Notes under the pieces: generated by a model
Databases searched by the model: none
The model's input: the letters and a program-made list of their open reading frames with translations, nothing else
What the model was told of the DNA's origin: nothing
Part shown: positions 1-11,678 of the stretch, piece after piece
Numbering within the stretch: position 1 is the stretch's first letter
How the letters are laid out: each line of letters begins with the position of its first letter
NCBI GenBank assembly: GCA_023653785.1
Contig: JAMKCH010057901.1
Coordinates: 248,001-312,000 of the forward strand
Origin: Ophioderma brevispina
Taxonomy: Eukaryota > Echinodermata > Ophiuroidea > Amphilepidida > Ophiodermatidae
DNA: 64,000 nucleotides
Reading direction: 5' to 3'
Program-made: the position numbers and the translations under genes

Positions 1-862
1 TCAAGATGTTATTGTGTGAACATACTTTACTCTTCGTCTTCTCGATGTGGGTCTTATAAGAGACAGTGTGGTCCAAAGTAACTCCTAGGTAGACAAGAAT
101 ATCACAGTGCTCCAGGGGTGTTCCAGGTAACTTTAAGCTGACGTTTGGCTTCGCGGTTGCGTATGTGGAAAGCACACACCCGTGTGTTGGACGGATTTGC
201 ACATAGGTGGTTTTCCTCGTAGTAAGGAGTGAGTTCATCCAAAGCTTTGGAGAGTCTCTCTTCAACAACTGTGAAGTCTGCATCTCGTGTGCTAATTCAA
301 AGATCGTCTGCATAAATACAACAATAGGTTCCTGCACTCCTAGGTTGGTTGTTGATATAGATGTTGAACAAGAGAGGTGCAAGCACACTCCCTTGTGGTA
401 GTCCATTCTTGAGCCTATGCCACTGCTCCTAGCTGAACAAAGAACATTCTGTTTGCCAGCAATCCTTTGATAAACTCAGTCAAGTAGATGTCCTTGGTGA
501 TTTCCAGAATCTTATGGAGTAGGCATCTGTGATTAACAGTGTCGTAGGCTGCCGATAGGTCGATGAACACAACTCCAGTTACCAAACCCTTCTCAAAACC
601 ATCCTCAATGTGTTGAGTTAGGTTGAGTACTTGGCTTGTTGTTGATTTGCCTGGCCGGCCTGCTTGTTCTGGTATGAGATGTTTGTCATCACAGGAGCGA
701 TACGGTTGAGCAGGAGATGTTCAAAGAGCTTGTAGGAGTTATATTGGTCTATAGCTCTTGGAATTGGATGGGTCTTTCCCAGGCTTTTGGAGTGCCATAA
801 CATGTGCTTTCCTCCAGATCTTTGGGAACCTGTGGGAAATAAGGCAGCAAATTGTTTACCTG
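1..862 (-). mobile_element. LINE (non-LTR retrotransposon) reverse transcriptase fragment, degenerate
   Basis: The minus strand encodes the palm and thumb part of a retrotransposon reverse transcriptase, broken by stops and frameshifts. The block FIDLSAAYDTVNHR lies at about 530-571. NGLPQGSVLAPLLFN followed by IYINNQP lies at about 339-412. The catalytic YADD box is at 303-314. Near the left edge a stretch resembling YLGVTLDHTVSYKTHIEK is typical of the region after the palm. The family normally copies LINE RNA at a nicked target. I see no endonuclease domain or poly-A tail, so this is an internal piece. The motif wording resembles jockey/CR1-group elements, but the clade is inference. It is certainly not active as it stands. 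Confidence 0.85.
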
Positions 863-1088
863 TTTTTTTTTTTTTTTTTTTTGGGTTCGCCACTCCTCCC
901 GCACAGCGAGTCTGTTTTGCATTCCCAGCATATGCCGGTACCCATTTATACTCCTGGGTGGAGAGAGGCAAGCGGGGTAAAGTGCCTTGCCCAAGTGCAC
1001 AACACATTGGCGACAGCGGGGCTCGAACCCACAACCTTATGCTTATGAGGCGAGCGCTGATCCACTGCACCACATGTGCCCCCACATG
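863..1088 (-). mobile_element. tRNA-derived SINE inserted in the LINE
   Basis: On the minus strand this begins with a tRNA-like head with an A-box-like stretch (GGATCAGCGCTCGCC) and a B box (GGTTGTGGGTTCGAGCCCC), the two internal RNA polymerase III promoter elements. An unrelated body follows, containing GGGCAAGGCACTTTACC and TACCGGCATATGCTGGGAA. It ends in a run of 20 A (the T-tract 863-882 on the plus strand). A second copy lies at 4,144-4,346 on the plus strand. The head does not fold into a complete tRNA with an acceptor stem, so it is a retroposon and not a tRNA gene. Confidence 0.85.
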
Positions 1089-1568
1089 TTGTTGATATAG
1101 ATGTTGAACAAGAGAGGTGCAAGCACACTCCCTTGTGGTAGTCCATTCTTGAGCCTATGCCACTGCTCCTAGCTGAACAAAGAACATTCTGTTTGCCAGC
1201 AATCCTTTGATAAACTCAGTCAAGTAGATGTCCTTGGTGATTTCCAGAATCTTATGGAGTAGGCATCTGTGATTAACAGTGTCGTAGGCTGCCGATAGGT
1301 CGATGAACACAACTCCAGTTACCAAACCCTTCTCAAAACCATCCTCAATGTGTTGAGTTAGGTTGAGTACTTGGCTTGTTGTTGATGTTTGTCATCACAG
1401 GAGCGATACGGTTGAGCAGGAGATGTTCATAGAGCTTGTAGGAGTTATATTGGTCTATAGCTCTTGGAATTGGATGGGTCTTTCCCAGGCTTTTGGAGTG
1501 CCATAACATGTGCTTTCCTCCAGATCTTTGGGAACCTGTGGGAAATAAGGCAGCAAATTGTTTACCTG
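1088..1568 (-). repeat. Second copy of the LINE RT segment (direct duplication)
   Basis: This repeats 350-862 almost base for base, offset by 740 bases. It lacks 34 bases present in the first copy at about 1,387, so the offset becomes 706 afterwards. The segment covers the FIDLSAAYDTVNHR and LPQGS blocks of the same reverse transcriptase. The duplicate ends at the same base (TTGTTTACCTG) at which the SINE interrupts the first copy. The SINE therefore sits exactly between two ~500-bp direct repeats. Confidence 0.85.
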
Positions 1569-1899
1569 CCTTTACTCACCAGATGTGATGCCATCTGACT
1601 TCTACCTGCTTTTCAAACTCAGATCCCACATTCGTAGGTGCCATTTTAAAACTGATGACAAGGTTATTTGTCTTGTGAAAGTTTATTTAGAGGCCCAAGA
1701 TGAGATCTAATTCTATTCAAGCAATGCTGGAACATCATTTAATAAAGTGTATTGAAGTAAGAGGAGATATGTTGAAAAGTTACAAAGAACTATAATTCTC
1801 CTAATTCTTGGTGAGGCTTACAACTTTTTGATTCTCCACTGTAAACAAGTGGTTCTTGAACCACAAGTGTTGCCTGCTTTTGCGATCCACCTTTCCTTC

Positions 1900-2290
1900 A
1901 CTCCTATTTTATAACCTGACCTCAGATGACCTTTGCAAGTTGCCTTATTATCATATTAATGTTCCCATGTAGCATGTATGGCCCAAGTTTGAATGCAATT
2001 GGACTTCAACTTTTCAATTTTTCAATAACTTGACCTATTATGACCTTCAACCCTGATATGTGACCCTTGGCCTTGACCACATTATCATATGAAGGTTGCC
2101 AAGGGGCATCTGTAGCAATTGGCTTCTCAGAAGAGGCAATCTGATGTTTGATGTTTCACAATTTGATGTTTTCAGCCAATTTATAACTTGACCTCATGTG
2201 ACTTTTGAAAGTGACCCTTGACCTCATATGACTTTTGACCTTGGTAAGTGACCTTTGACCTCATCATATGAAGGTTCTCAAGGGGCATCT
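1900..2290. repeat. Interspersed repeat rich in TGACCTTTGACC-type motifs
   Basis: Irregular copies of TGACCT and TGACCTTTGACC recur here (for example TGACCTCATATGACTTTTGACC, written in parts), separated by short AT-rich text such as TCATATGAAGGTT and GGGGCATCTRTGACC. Related stretches lie at 9,583-9,625 and 18,288-18,560, and the 27.2-28.2 kb satellite contains similar phrases. The hexamer pairs match the direct-repeat-1 consensus for nuclear receptors, but the repetition is more simply explained as a dispersed repeat family. Confidence 0.6.
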
Positions 2291-2939
2291 ATGACCCAAT
2301 TTCTGTAGCGATTGGACTTTCTCAAATGAGAAACTTTCTCCGAAACGTTGACCTTTGAAAACACGGCCACACGGTCATACAGAATTGAGGACTGGTAGGT
2401 GTTGCCTCCTACATTGCTTGCAGGTGACACAATATCCTTGCAGGTGACACAAAAAGGAACAGAAGTGGCCTTACAAACAACAAACACAGAATTGATATAT
2501 GCATTAGTACGAGTATTCCAATGCAGCATTCTGGACTGGTGGACATAAACATGCAAGGAAAAATAATTTAAAACAAAAACAAGTCTTAGAATAAACTAGA
2601 GTTGCACATGAGAGCATCATTCTTTCCAAAGTCGGTCAAGATAAGGTTTTTGATAGGGTTGCTGAATAGTAGCACAAAGTAATGAAAACATTCAACAAAA
2701 TGCAAAGCAAAGAGGCATAATGCATAATTCTTTGGTGAATACTTTTTGAAATTTGAAGTAGTCTTGATCCAAGTAGTGTTTCATCTCCTCAAAGCAGCAT
2801 TCTAGCCATACCTAATATACTCCAGAATACAAATATACACTCAAGAATTCAAATATGCAATATGCACAATGTACAACTTTTGCAGAGTTTCTCTGTCGAA
2901 CACCAATGCACAGGATATTTGCCCTGTATATGTGCCCAC

Positions 2940-3443
2940 TTAAAGCGACACTGGCACATTTTAACAAAATATGAAATTTCTTCAATTTGCTCTCTAATGA
3001 TAGTCTAGGGATTTGGAAGAATAGAGATACATTTTACACATAAAAATAACATACTCAAAAACAGATAGGGACATTAATAAGAGGTTAAAGACATCCAGGT
3101 AATTTGTAGGCTAACTTTTAAGTTTTCAATAACTTTAATCAACAAATATGTATTTTACATGAATATCAAAGACTCGTACTCATTGATATTAAAACCACGA
3201 AGGTCACAGACCGGTCAAATAGGGTGCATGCCGTGGGAAACATGCATACGGCATGCGTTTTCTTGTGTTAAATGCCATTTCCGTCATCTGCTGAATTAAT
3301 GTCGCCAGCGACATTAATTATAAAATCGTTCGGTTTACCCATAAGGACGCTGATTTGGTCTTAATCATTTCAGGTGAGGGCTAAGGTGTATAAAAGCTTT
3401 ACAACCATGCAAAAAAATTTCAAATGTGCCAGTGTCTCTTTAA
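2940..3443. mobile_element. MITE, family E (TTAAAG-GACACTGGCACATTT termini)
   Basis: A 504-bp stretch is bounded by inverted repeats: TTAAAGCGACACTGGCACAT on the left, and AATGTGCCAGTGTCTCTTTA on the right. No coding capacity is visible. The centre contains a palindrome at about 3,295-3,320 (ATTAATGTCGC, two bases, then its complement). The TTAA at each end is either target duplication or part of the terminus, as in the other families of this window. A shorter relative lies at 34,013-34,294. Confidence 0.75.
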
Positions 3444-3632
3444 GAGTTTGGCCTGTGATAGGGAAAAGTTTTGGCCTTTACATGTGAAACCCAAGAACAG
3501 TGAAATTCTAGTATATAATATCAATCATCTCATACTTCTAAGTTGACAACCAACAGAATAAATAATAAAATGAATAAAAAAGGTATTATACCAGTAAATT
3601 AAAGGTGTTAATTGTATTAAATTGCCTTTCAG

Positions 3633-3794
3633 ACCCAGATGTTCATCAATGTTGCTTCTGGCAAATGTCTTGACATCAAATCTTTGGATGATGGAAGCGA
3701 ACAATCTTACCTTACTGCGACTTTGTGCAATGGATCTCTTTCACAGACTTGGACACAACACAACATCACATTGGAACATACTTGGTTTAGGTGA
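3633..3794 (+). CDS. Last exon of a second GALNT-like gene (end of ricin-B-type lectin domain)
   Basis: An AG acceptor in TTGCCTTTCAG precedes an open 162-bp exon of 53 codons ending in TGA. It reads TQMFINVASGKCLDIKS, later LCNGSLSQTWTQ, then NITLE. The CLD motif, the CNGS followed by a Q-x-W motif, and the spacing match the last (gamma) repeat of the beta-trefoil lectin at the C-terminus of polypeptide GalNAc-transferases. These are Golgi enzymes that add GalNAc to Ser/Thr; the lectin binds existing GalNAc to guide further glycosylation. Unlike several exons of the minus-strand GALNT, this exon is intact. I found no earlier exons in bases 1-3,632, so the remainder should lie left of the window. 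It converges on the other GALNT gene. Another lectin-domain protein is possible, but the short C-terminal ending favours GALNT. Confidence 0.7.
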   Translation, partial: TQMFINVASGKCLDIKSLDDGSEQSYLTATLCNGSLSQTWTQHNITLEHTWFR

Positions 3795-4143
3795 CATCTG
3801 CTGAGAATTTGAAAAAAGGTTTCTGAATTTGTGTGGATTCAATTCTTTATCCTATGGTAGTGATCTGCGAGGTAATGCTTAAAAACTGATTACTATGCAA
3901 ATGATTTGAAATCTGCTAAATTCCAATGTGATAGAATGCATCAAGAAAGATCATTAGATGGTGGTGATCTGTCTTGGCTAACCAAGTTAGATCTTGTTGC
4001 TACATGTTTTACTTACTTGTTTCTGATGCAATGTCATAGCACAGACACATTTTGGCAAAAGGAATCACATCTCTCTAGCCAAGTACTAAAGTACTTTTTC
4101 AATTCAAAGCCAACTGAAAGCTTAACCCATGGACATTTTCAGG

Positions 4144-4346
4144 GCCATGTTGTGCAGTTGGATCAGTGTTTGCCTCCAAAGCATAAGGTTGTGGGTTCGA
4201 GTCTCGCTGTTGCCAATGTGTTGTGCACTTGGGCAAGGTACTTTACCTTGCTTGCCTCTCTCCACCCAGGAGAAAGATGGGTACCGGCATATGCTGGGAA
4301 TGTAAAACAGACTCCCTGTGTGGGAGGAGTGGCGAACCTCCCACAG
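4144..4346 (+). mobile_element. tRNA-derived SINE, second copy
   Basis: Same family as the element at 863-1088, here on the plus strand. The tRNA-like head contains GTTGGATCAGTGTTTGCC and the B box GGTTGTGGGTTCGAGTCTC at 4,188-4,206. The body repeats CACTTGGGCAAGGTACTTTA, TACCGGCATATGCTGGGAAT and GGGAGGAGTGGCGAACC. The poly-A tail is missing or eroded. ORFs crossing it are chance. Confidence 0.85.
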
Positions 4347-5700
4347 CAACATTATATGATGGATTCTGGCCCAAACACCAGAGACAGAGAGATGCACACA
4401 TTTGCATTACATATTATCAATCAATTTGATTGGTAACTTATATGGTGTTCAATTCCTGTGCCACTTTCTAAAATACTATGTACTAGTTGCCAGATAGGAG
4501 TCATAGTTGTGATAAATATTAGTAATGTTCTGCCAATATGACTTAAAAGTGCATTTTGTGATTTTTGACTTTAAAAAGTCAAAAATATTATTTAAAAAAA
4601 ACCCTTTTATACCTTTACCAAAAACCTTGGATTAGGTATAAAAACAAATTCTATTTTTGCAGATTGTCATTTGTAGAAGAAAACTAGCAATGTTCAATTT
4701 TATTTTCTGTTAGGCATATCAAACAATATTACAAGATAGCAACCAATAAGAACTTCATGAAAACTCTGAAACAAGCATTTTTCCATAACATAGCACTTGT
4801 AATATGCAGCAACTCTGCACAGCTGTGCATGCATAATCCAAACCAGACGTCATTAACTGTGTCACTTCTGAGTTGTTTTGTGTTATTCAAGCTGGTTTTG
4901 TCCCAATAAATGACTTTCAAGTGGCTGTGTTGATATCTGGGGACAAGTGCAGTCAGTTGATGTAAGGGACACATATGCATTATGCCACAATATTGTGAAT
5001 TATATGTTCCTTAAGAAACTCAAATAACAGTATGGAAAAAAGCTTTAATGCTAAAATAGATAGTATATATGGTTCATAAGGTCCTATCATTCAACTCTTT
5101 GTAGGGGCACTCAGTCCTCGTATTGCTTACAAACCCACACCATATGCCATATTATTTCACAAAATCACACCATCAGCCTTTTTCACCCTATCTAAGGCAT
5201 TTGGTGCTCATTGGGTAAACATTTCATATAGATGTCCCAAGGATGCAAATGAGGTATTACAAATGATTCTGTCATGCTCTGCAGACAATGGCAGCCAAGC
5301 CTCATCCAATATAGCAACTCACCCAAAATATGAAAAGAAATTACAGCAATTCGGAGTCAAAACCACAAACCAATTTGGGTGCATTGATGTGGGTCGGTCA
5401 TGCGTGTTTCCAAGACCCACATACAACTTCGCCCTCGTCCATTATTAATACCAAAAAAATCAGAACCAACCCTTCCAGTGGAGTTGATTCTTCAGCTCCA
5501 ATGGTTTTGGAATAAGAAAATATTCCTTGACAAAATGTAAAAAATTCTTTTGTTAAGATTTGGCTTTTACATGTTAAACCTATGGCAACATTAAAATTGG
5601 GATTTTTTTGGCCAACCTCCCCTGATGCTCTGTATGTTGTGAAGTAGCACTCAACGGAATAAATGGCAATACCTCACTTGGATCCTTGGGACTTCTATAT
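4347..5700. other. Non-coding stretch, nothing assigned
   Basis: AT-rich sequence without a recognisable exon. At about 4,543 a single left end of MITE family C (TTAAAAGTGCATTTTGTGAT) occurs, but I could not find its partner, so it is probably a relic. Short ORFs at 5,263-5,515 match nothing I recognise. Confidence 0.4.
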
Positions 5701-5730
5701 GAAACGCCTACCGCTCATTGTGTTAATTAC

Positions 5731-5808
5731 CTGTACTTTATACAGGATAGGTCACATAGTTGACCTAATCTGTACTTTATACAGGATAGGTCACATAGTT
5801 GACCTAAT
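5731..5808. repeat. Two-copy tandem repeat, 39-bp unit
   Basis: Two identical adjacent 39-bp units, each starting CTGTACTTTATACAGG and ending GTTGACCTAAT. The perfect identity implies a recent duplication, or an assembly stutter. Confidence 0.9.
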
Positions 5809-6002
5809 AAAATGCAACTACAGCGAAGTTGACATCACCAGTGCAAGCATTTTTGTATGTATCTTTTAAATGAAAATCTGTCACCATTATTGTAAAATTA
5901 TTGTACACTGTGTTTTTACTTTACCAAAGACAATATAGAATGAATCTTTAGTTTGATATTTGGACTTTTTAGTGCAATTGCTGCTTTTTGCGGTATGAAT
6001 TA

Positions 6003-6159
6003 AGAAATAAAGGGTGATGCAGTATCATTTATGGGCGAAAAATGTGTCCGAGGTCGGAAAAACTAAATGGGCGACGCGTAGCCGAGCCCATTATTTGAAA
6101 GTTTTTCTGGCCGAGGATACATTATGAGCCCATAAATGATACTGCAACCCTTTATTTCT
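6003..6159. mobile_element. Hairpin (foldback) element with GGGCGA core
   Basis: The left arm AATAAAGGGTGATGCAGTAT continues through CATTTATGGGC and is complemented on the right by GCCCATAAATGATACTGCA followed by ACCCTTTATTT. Between the arms lies GGGCGACGCGTAGCCGAGCCC, itself palindromic at its ends, flanked by a second inner pair (CCGAGG.CGGAAAAACT and AGTTTTTCTGGCCGAGG). No ORF. It is a MITE or foldback type; a structural relative lies at 9,671-9,811. Confidence 0.7.
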
Positions 6160-7642
6160 ATTCTATTACCTAAAACAGCTTGATTTAATAAGGAAATGCA
6201 TTGGTGACCCATTATTGCAGAATGGGCAGTGAACTGACCAATCAGAATGCTGCATTTTCAATAATGGGCAGCAGAGGTAATAGAATGTACATTAGAAGTC
6301 AAATCTTTTTGATAGAATGGTTTTATGTGGATTTGGGTTTATGTGGATTATCATCATATGGAATGTTTCAAAGGATGCTTTTGAAGTTGTGACCATTGTC
6401 ACTGAGAAAAATAGTTGTTATTAGGGCTGTTTGAAAGTCACTAATTAATGTAAACTATTGAATTTAAATATGAGTAAAGTGAATCACTTTTTGGTGTACC
6501 TATTGATCACTCGCTCTTCTAAATTAAGACATAAAAGGAGATGTTTACTTTGTGGAATAAGAAAGTCAAGACACTTATGACATCTGATTTGTACAACTGC
6601 TGCATCAGAGGGAATGGCAAGTTCTTAAAATTTCTCACTATGAAAGTTTTTTCTTCAAAGAACAGCCTTGGAGCTCCTGGGGTGGTGGGACTCCCATCTT
6701 GGAAGTAATGCATATGTAAGGCTGTTATAAGACTCCCTTTTTCAGCATTGTTGTCACCCAAAGACGGCATATTTTTTTGAAAATTTCACCCAAAGACCCC
6801 ATATTTTGTGATAATTTTACCACTGTCGCCCAAAGACCCCATCTTGGGTTTGGAAGCGCGAGCCTTAGAACCATATCCATTTCATATGTGAGTGCCCCCC
6901 CCCGGGTTGGAGCTATTCAAATGAGTTATCAAAGGTGCCTTGCTTTCACTTTAATTTATGCAAATGTAAAAAGTTGAATCAATCAGCTTTGATGTATATG
7001 TATTATGCATTGTAAATAACAAGTGTTTATAGGTTCGCACTGCAGTCATAAGATGTGTAAGATGGCAAAATTATTTAACACTGACTTGTGTTTTGATACG
7101 TGATACAATCAAGCAAAATAAGTGATTTTTGTCAATCAAAATTTGGTTTTCAATTTGTGTATCCCCATCTTAATCGGACTTTCGGTTAATAAAGTTAATT
7201 GTATTGCTGCTCAGAATGAAAAACAAAGTTGAACAGTAAAATTGGCTTCATCTCAAAATGAAGAGTAATGAAGAGCCATTTCTCAAAATTAATATTAGTG
7301 ACAACTGACTGATTTAGCTTGATCATATCACAGATATGAAGTGTTTAAGAAGAACTGCCTTTTGTTTAAAATACAATATGATCTGATCCACGCATGCCAA
7401 AGCAATTTTAATTCCGTGTAATTAATAAACCTTCAAATTTAAAAATTGCATCCGTTTTGACCCGAGTAGACTGGATCACATCATAATGTATACTCTATTC
7501 ATACTTCATAAACCATTGAGGCCTGTATTCCAAAAGATGTTTAACAAGTCATTGAAATTATAAAACGTGGTTATTTTTGGTTAGTAAAGAATGTTATTTC
7601 TTTTGGTATAACATATTTGATACTTCATGAGTTAAATGTTAT

Positions 7643-7947
7643 TTAAAGGTGCATTTTGTGATTCTTAGCATCCCACATTGTTTGTATTTCCAAATTTTTC
7701 CAGTTGAATTCCCGACCGGAGTTTTGATGTTTATGCTTAGCAAATTTTGTATCACGTTGCCCCAAAGGCCACTGGTAGGCATTTTTGGTCCGTTTATGGA
7801 CAGAAAATAGAAACTTCTTCAGAGCAGAGTCAAATTTTCACGCAAGATCAGGCACACATTGTTATGGCAACAGATCAGATATGTAAAAATTTCTCACTTT
7901 TTTATGTAAGTCGGGGGGAGGCTGTGGATCAAGAAATGCCCCTTTAA
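7643..7947. mobile_element. MITE, family C (TTAAAGGTGCATTTTGTGA termini)
   Basis: A 305-bp element has left terminus TTAAAGGTGCATTTTGTGAT and right terminus ATCAAGAAATGCCCCTTTAA, which are imperfect inverted repeats. TTAA lies at both ends. A 374-bp relative with the same ends lies at 55,844-56,217; the interiors share TTTTCACG followed by AAGAT and a G-rich segment near the right end. No transposase is encoded, so it is a non-autonomous DNA transposon. Confidence 0.75.
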
Positions 7948-8337
7948 ATAATTGTTGGACCTTTTTAGACTGTTTGCACTGTTGAAAGGTAAGTCTGATA
8001 TGTATGACCCATGGAAACCCGTAACACATGTATCACAGGACTGTTTTTGTTTGGATATCCAATTGTTTTCGACTTTACTATTTGAACAAATACCCATTAC
8101 ACCAATCAATCATGCCAGCATTGGCATTTTAACCAATATATTTTATTGTAACACCATTTCACCATATTTTTACGATTTTGTAAAGGAAAATGCATTTGAT
8201 AATTATGTCAAATATACAGATACCAAAATTAAAATAACATTTGGATGGACTGCATCCTCTTTAAAAATTTTTTGGGACTTGTTCGTATAATCATTTCACA
8301 CGGACACACCCTGTAAACCCTATCCCCCTCCGCTGGC

Positions 8338-8630
8338 GGTATTCACAAAGAGAGTCAAACCTTTTGTCTCAAGAGTCAAACTTTTGTCCTGGGTTTTAAA
8401 CAAGGGTTACTCCTACATCAGTGGACCTTTTTCCTTTCAAAATGCTGTGAAAGTTAAATATAACTGTTGAGAAAATTCCTCATGGATGGACCAGAATGGC
8501 CCATCCATGAGGAATTTTCTCACCTGTTACAGCATATTTTAGAGTATGTTAGAAGGAAAAAAGGTCCACCCATGTAGGATTAACTTTAAACCCAGGTTTA
8601 CCAATGGGTTTGACTCCCTTTCAGAATACC
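8338..8630. mobile_element. Long foldback element, 293 bp
   Basis: The whole segment is close to an imperfect inverted repeat. Outer arms are GGTATTCACAAAGAGAGTCA and its partner TGACTCCCTTTCAGAATACC. Next come CCTGGGTTTTAAA with TTTAAACCCAGG, then GTGGACCTTTTTCCTT with its complement. The centre is GAGAAAATTCCTCATGGATG facing CATCCATGAGGAATTTTCTC. Single-stranded DNA or RNA from it would form an extended hairpin. No ORF of note; a MITE is the likely origin. Confidence 0.75.
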
Positions 8631-8639
8631 AGCCAATGT

Positions 8640-9660
8640 GTTCTCCCAAATAAAGTAACTATAGATCCTAAAAGAAAATGATTGATAATTCTGCCCATTT
8701 GAAAAGTGAGCCATTTTTCTCAGGTATCAAAACCTACAAACACTGACATTTCAATTAGCAATGAGAAAAAGAATTAGTTGTACTCTTTGGAATAGAGGTC
8801 TTTCACCTCACTCATGCATAACCTATAACAAAAGATGTTTTAGTCGTAGTATTCGTCATTCAGATCAATTTAACACCCGACGAAAGTACTTGTGCTATTC
8901 AAAGTGTGACCCATACTTTCATGCATACATATCCAACATGCATGTCGTTCTTTAGATTTAGAAAGTCTCCAGAAATTTGGAATGGACTTTGCCACTCCCG
9001 GCAAGATGGCAAACCTCTATTAATCCAATTCATTGAAATATTCACCATTGGAAATTGTTGCCCGCATCACATACTGTAGTATTTCGGCATAATTTCTTCA
9101 TCACATTCTAATCCACAAAGTATCAAGAGTTTAGCAAAATTAACAGCTGTGTTTCATATACCATCATACTACAAATTCATTTTAAACTTCTATTTTGTCA
9201 ATCCTAAAATAAACAATTTCAAATAGCAACAATAAAAATATAACAAATAGGTCTAACTAAAGTTTGTTAAATATTAAATTTCCTAATGTTTTCTTTAAAA
9301 CTTACTTTCACGGTATTAGCAAGGGATTTTCTCAAGGAACACATTTTGTAAATTACAACAATCTGTGATGTGGGTGATAAAATATGTTATTCTCATAATC
9401 CCAGTAATTTGTAAAGAGATGATTAGGTTTCAATACATTTGTTAAGCAATGCACTACTACCTTAACTGGATTTAAATGCATTTTTGAAAAAAATCACAGA
9501 GCAGGCCCTTGCGTTTTAGGGAAAAATTGCCCCTAGATCTAACAAGAAAAATCCTCCTGGCAAGATGGCAGTCTGGAACTTCAACTCGGATGACCTTTGA
9601 CCTTGGTCTGTAACCTTTGACATCCTCCACATATGAAGGAACCTCTATTGCACCTTAACC
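8640..9660. other. Non-coding stretch with a short TGACC-motif patch
   Basis: No exon or repeat boundary is recognised. At 9,583-9,625 the phrase GATGACCTTTGACCTTGG relates it to the repeat at 1.9-2.3 kb. Confidence 0.35.
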
Positions 9661-9670
9661 CCATGTCTGA

Positions 9671-9811
9671 TATAAAATTGGATCGATTAAGCCCAAATTA
9701 ATTGGTCGAGCTATGAGTTGCAAAAATATTGGGCGAAACACAGTCGAGCCCAATATTTTAAAACTCATAGCGAGACTAATTAATATTGGGTTGGTAAATA
9801 TCCAATTTTAT
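9671..9811. mobile_element. Hairpin element with GGGCGA...TCGAGCCC core
   Basis: The left arm ATAAAATTGGATCGATTAAG is answered by AATATCCAATTTTAT, and GAGCTATGAGTTGCAAAAAT by TTTTAAAACTCATAGCGAG. The middle reads ATTGGGCGAAACACAG then TCGAGCCCAAT. Layout and core match the element at 6,003-6,159 although the arms differ, so they look like divergent members of one foldback family. Confidence 0.65.
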
Positions 9812-10019
9812 CATTATCATGTTTGGATGATATTTTCAACCCACTCGGACTCCTCAAAAACTGAATAATGGTTTTAATTGGACTTTTCGAACTTGAAGAT
9901 GACCTGAAAAACGAAACCTAACCAAACTGGAACAAACATACATACATTACATACATACCTATGAAAACCTAACCAAACAATACATCACATTACGATATGG
10001 ACTATGCGTGCTATCGCAA

Positions 10020-10140
10020 AATCCCACATACTGGTTTCAAGCCCGGGGGATAAAAATATGGCTTTCATCTGACTAGATACCCCGAAATTGATACACTTAC
10101 GGGTAAATCAGGGGGGCCCAAAGATAATAATAACACACAC
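10020..10140. repeat. Relic of MITE family D (right half)
   Basis: Shares GGCTTTCATCTGA, then CTTACGGGTAAATCAGGGGG and CCCAAAGAT with the interior and right end of the intact family D element at 46,001-46,343. The terminus itself is eroded. Confidence 0.5.
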
Positions 10141-10339
10141 CTTACAGCTACCATGTAACAAATGCTGAACTTAATGTGACAATCATTACAAGTTGGACTT
10201 CTATTAATATCGGTGCTGTTTGATACCAAAAAACCAAGACTAATCATTAAGCCATTTGAAACATGGTTCACATAATAGGAAAGGGAAACATTTTCAGTTT
10301 GGGGTAAACAATAGGCGAGGGCATTATTCAATTTGATAA

Positions 10340-11678
10340 ATATGTGCTAAGGTATGAGGGGGAGTATGAAATTGTAGGTTTCATAATAACCTTGAATATC
10401 TTTCCTGAGTTACTGTTGATTTAAAATAGATTGTTTTAACCATATCTCCTCATTAAGCTGTGCAACACAAACTATATGAAGTTCATTCATGGCAAAATTG
10501 ATTTCTGGGCAAGATACTGGACCAGTCCTACATGATCCTTCAGTTAGCAAGGCTCAAGTTTTCTAGACATTTTATCGAGAGGTATCACTGCTGCTTGAAC
10601 ACTTACTATGACCAATGAAAGTGCTCACCAATTGGTGGTACTAAATTATCTAGACTTTACACATATTTATTAATTTGATAAAAAATTACTCAGGAAAAAT
10701 ATTTTGACTAGGATTCAAATTTTTCAAATAATTACAATGTTTCACAATCTGTGACAAAATTTTCTCACACGAATGCCTGGACATTCAAAACTGAACTCTA
10801 AACAGTAAGCATAGGGAAAACCAAATTTGTTTGATTTTGTGGATCGAGGTAGTTTTCACTCACTCCAACATCTATGGAGCAAGAGTTATTACTTAAAACT
10901 GTAGGATGAGAATTGTGTAGTATTTAATTCAAGACTTCCCCTTTTAATTTGGGAGAACCGTTCACACTTAGCAGATTTGATCAGTTTTGATACAAAATCT
11001 GAAAATATCAAAAACAAATAAAATCTACAATAATTAGAGTAAAAATGTTCTTTTGATTTTACAATCAGTTATTTACTTCACAAATACAAAATTATTTACA
11101 ATCTCATTATTTTCAAGTGTATAACACACTTGAAAAAATACTCTTTGTAAAATTAAAAATTTTGTTAACTTTCCAGTGATATTATGTGCATGTACATTTG
11201 TAATTAATACCAAATTATAATTTCATCTTGTTCAGCAATGACAAAATGGTGCAGGTCTTCATTAGATAAACAATGGTCAGTTAACATATTGCTTACTGTA
11301 TACACTGCAATTTTCGCAGAGAGAATTTTTCACTTTTTTCAGGTTTGGAAAATGTGCATGTTGTGTATTTTGCAGAGTCTATGTAAAGTATAATGTAACT
11401 TTAGTATTACACAATTATATTTTCACATGTTTATTTTTGTATTTCCATTTGCTAAATTTGTGAAAATAAAACCCTCAAAAAATAGCAGCATATACAATAC
11501 TACAGTGATTGTCATAATCCCTTGGACATGATATACACGCATATCTATTCGCGTGAACTCCGCTTACATGCAATCCAACAGTGCGCCTTACTGACGGGAA
11601 AGCAGGCGTACGTAGTTACATGTCTAAGGGATTTTGACAAATACTATAGACGATTGTTTTCCTTAAGCAAGTTAGACA
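10340..11678. other. Non-coding AT-rich stretch
   Basis: No coding exon, tRNA or clear repeat end is visible. The ORF at 11,522-11,707 runs into the duplicated block below and has no recognisable protein content. Confidence 0.35.

Noticed and set aside
618..1146. ORFs on both strands across 618-1,146.
   Set aside because: They run through the SINE, its A tail and LINE antisense sequence. The LINE protein lies in other, broken frames.
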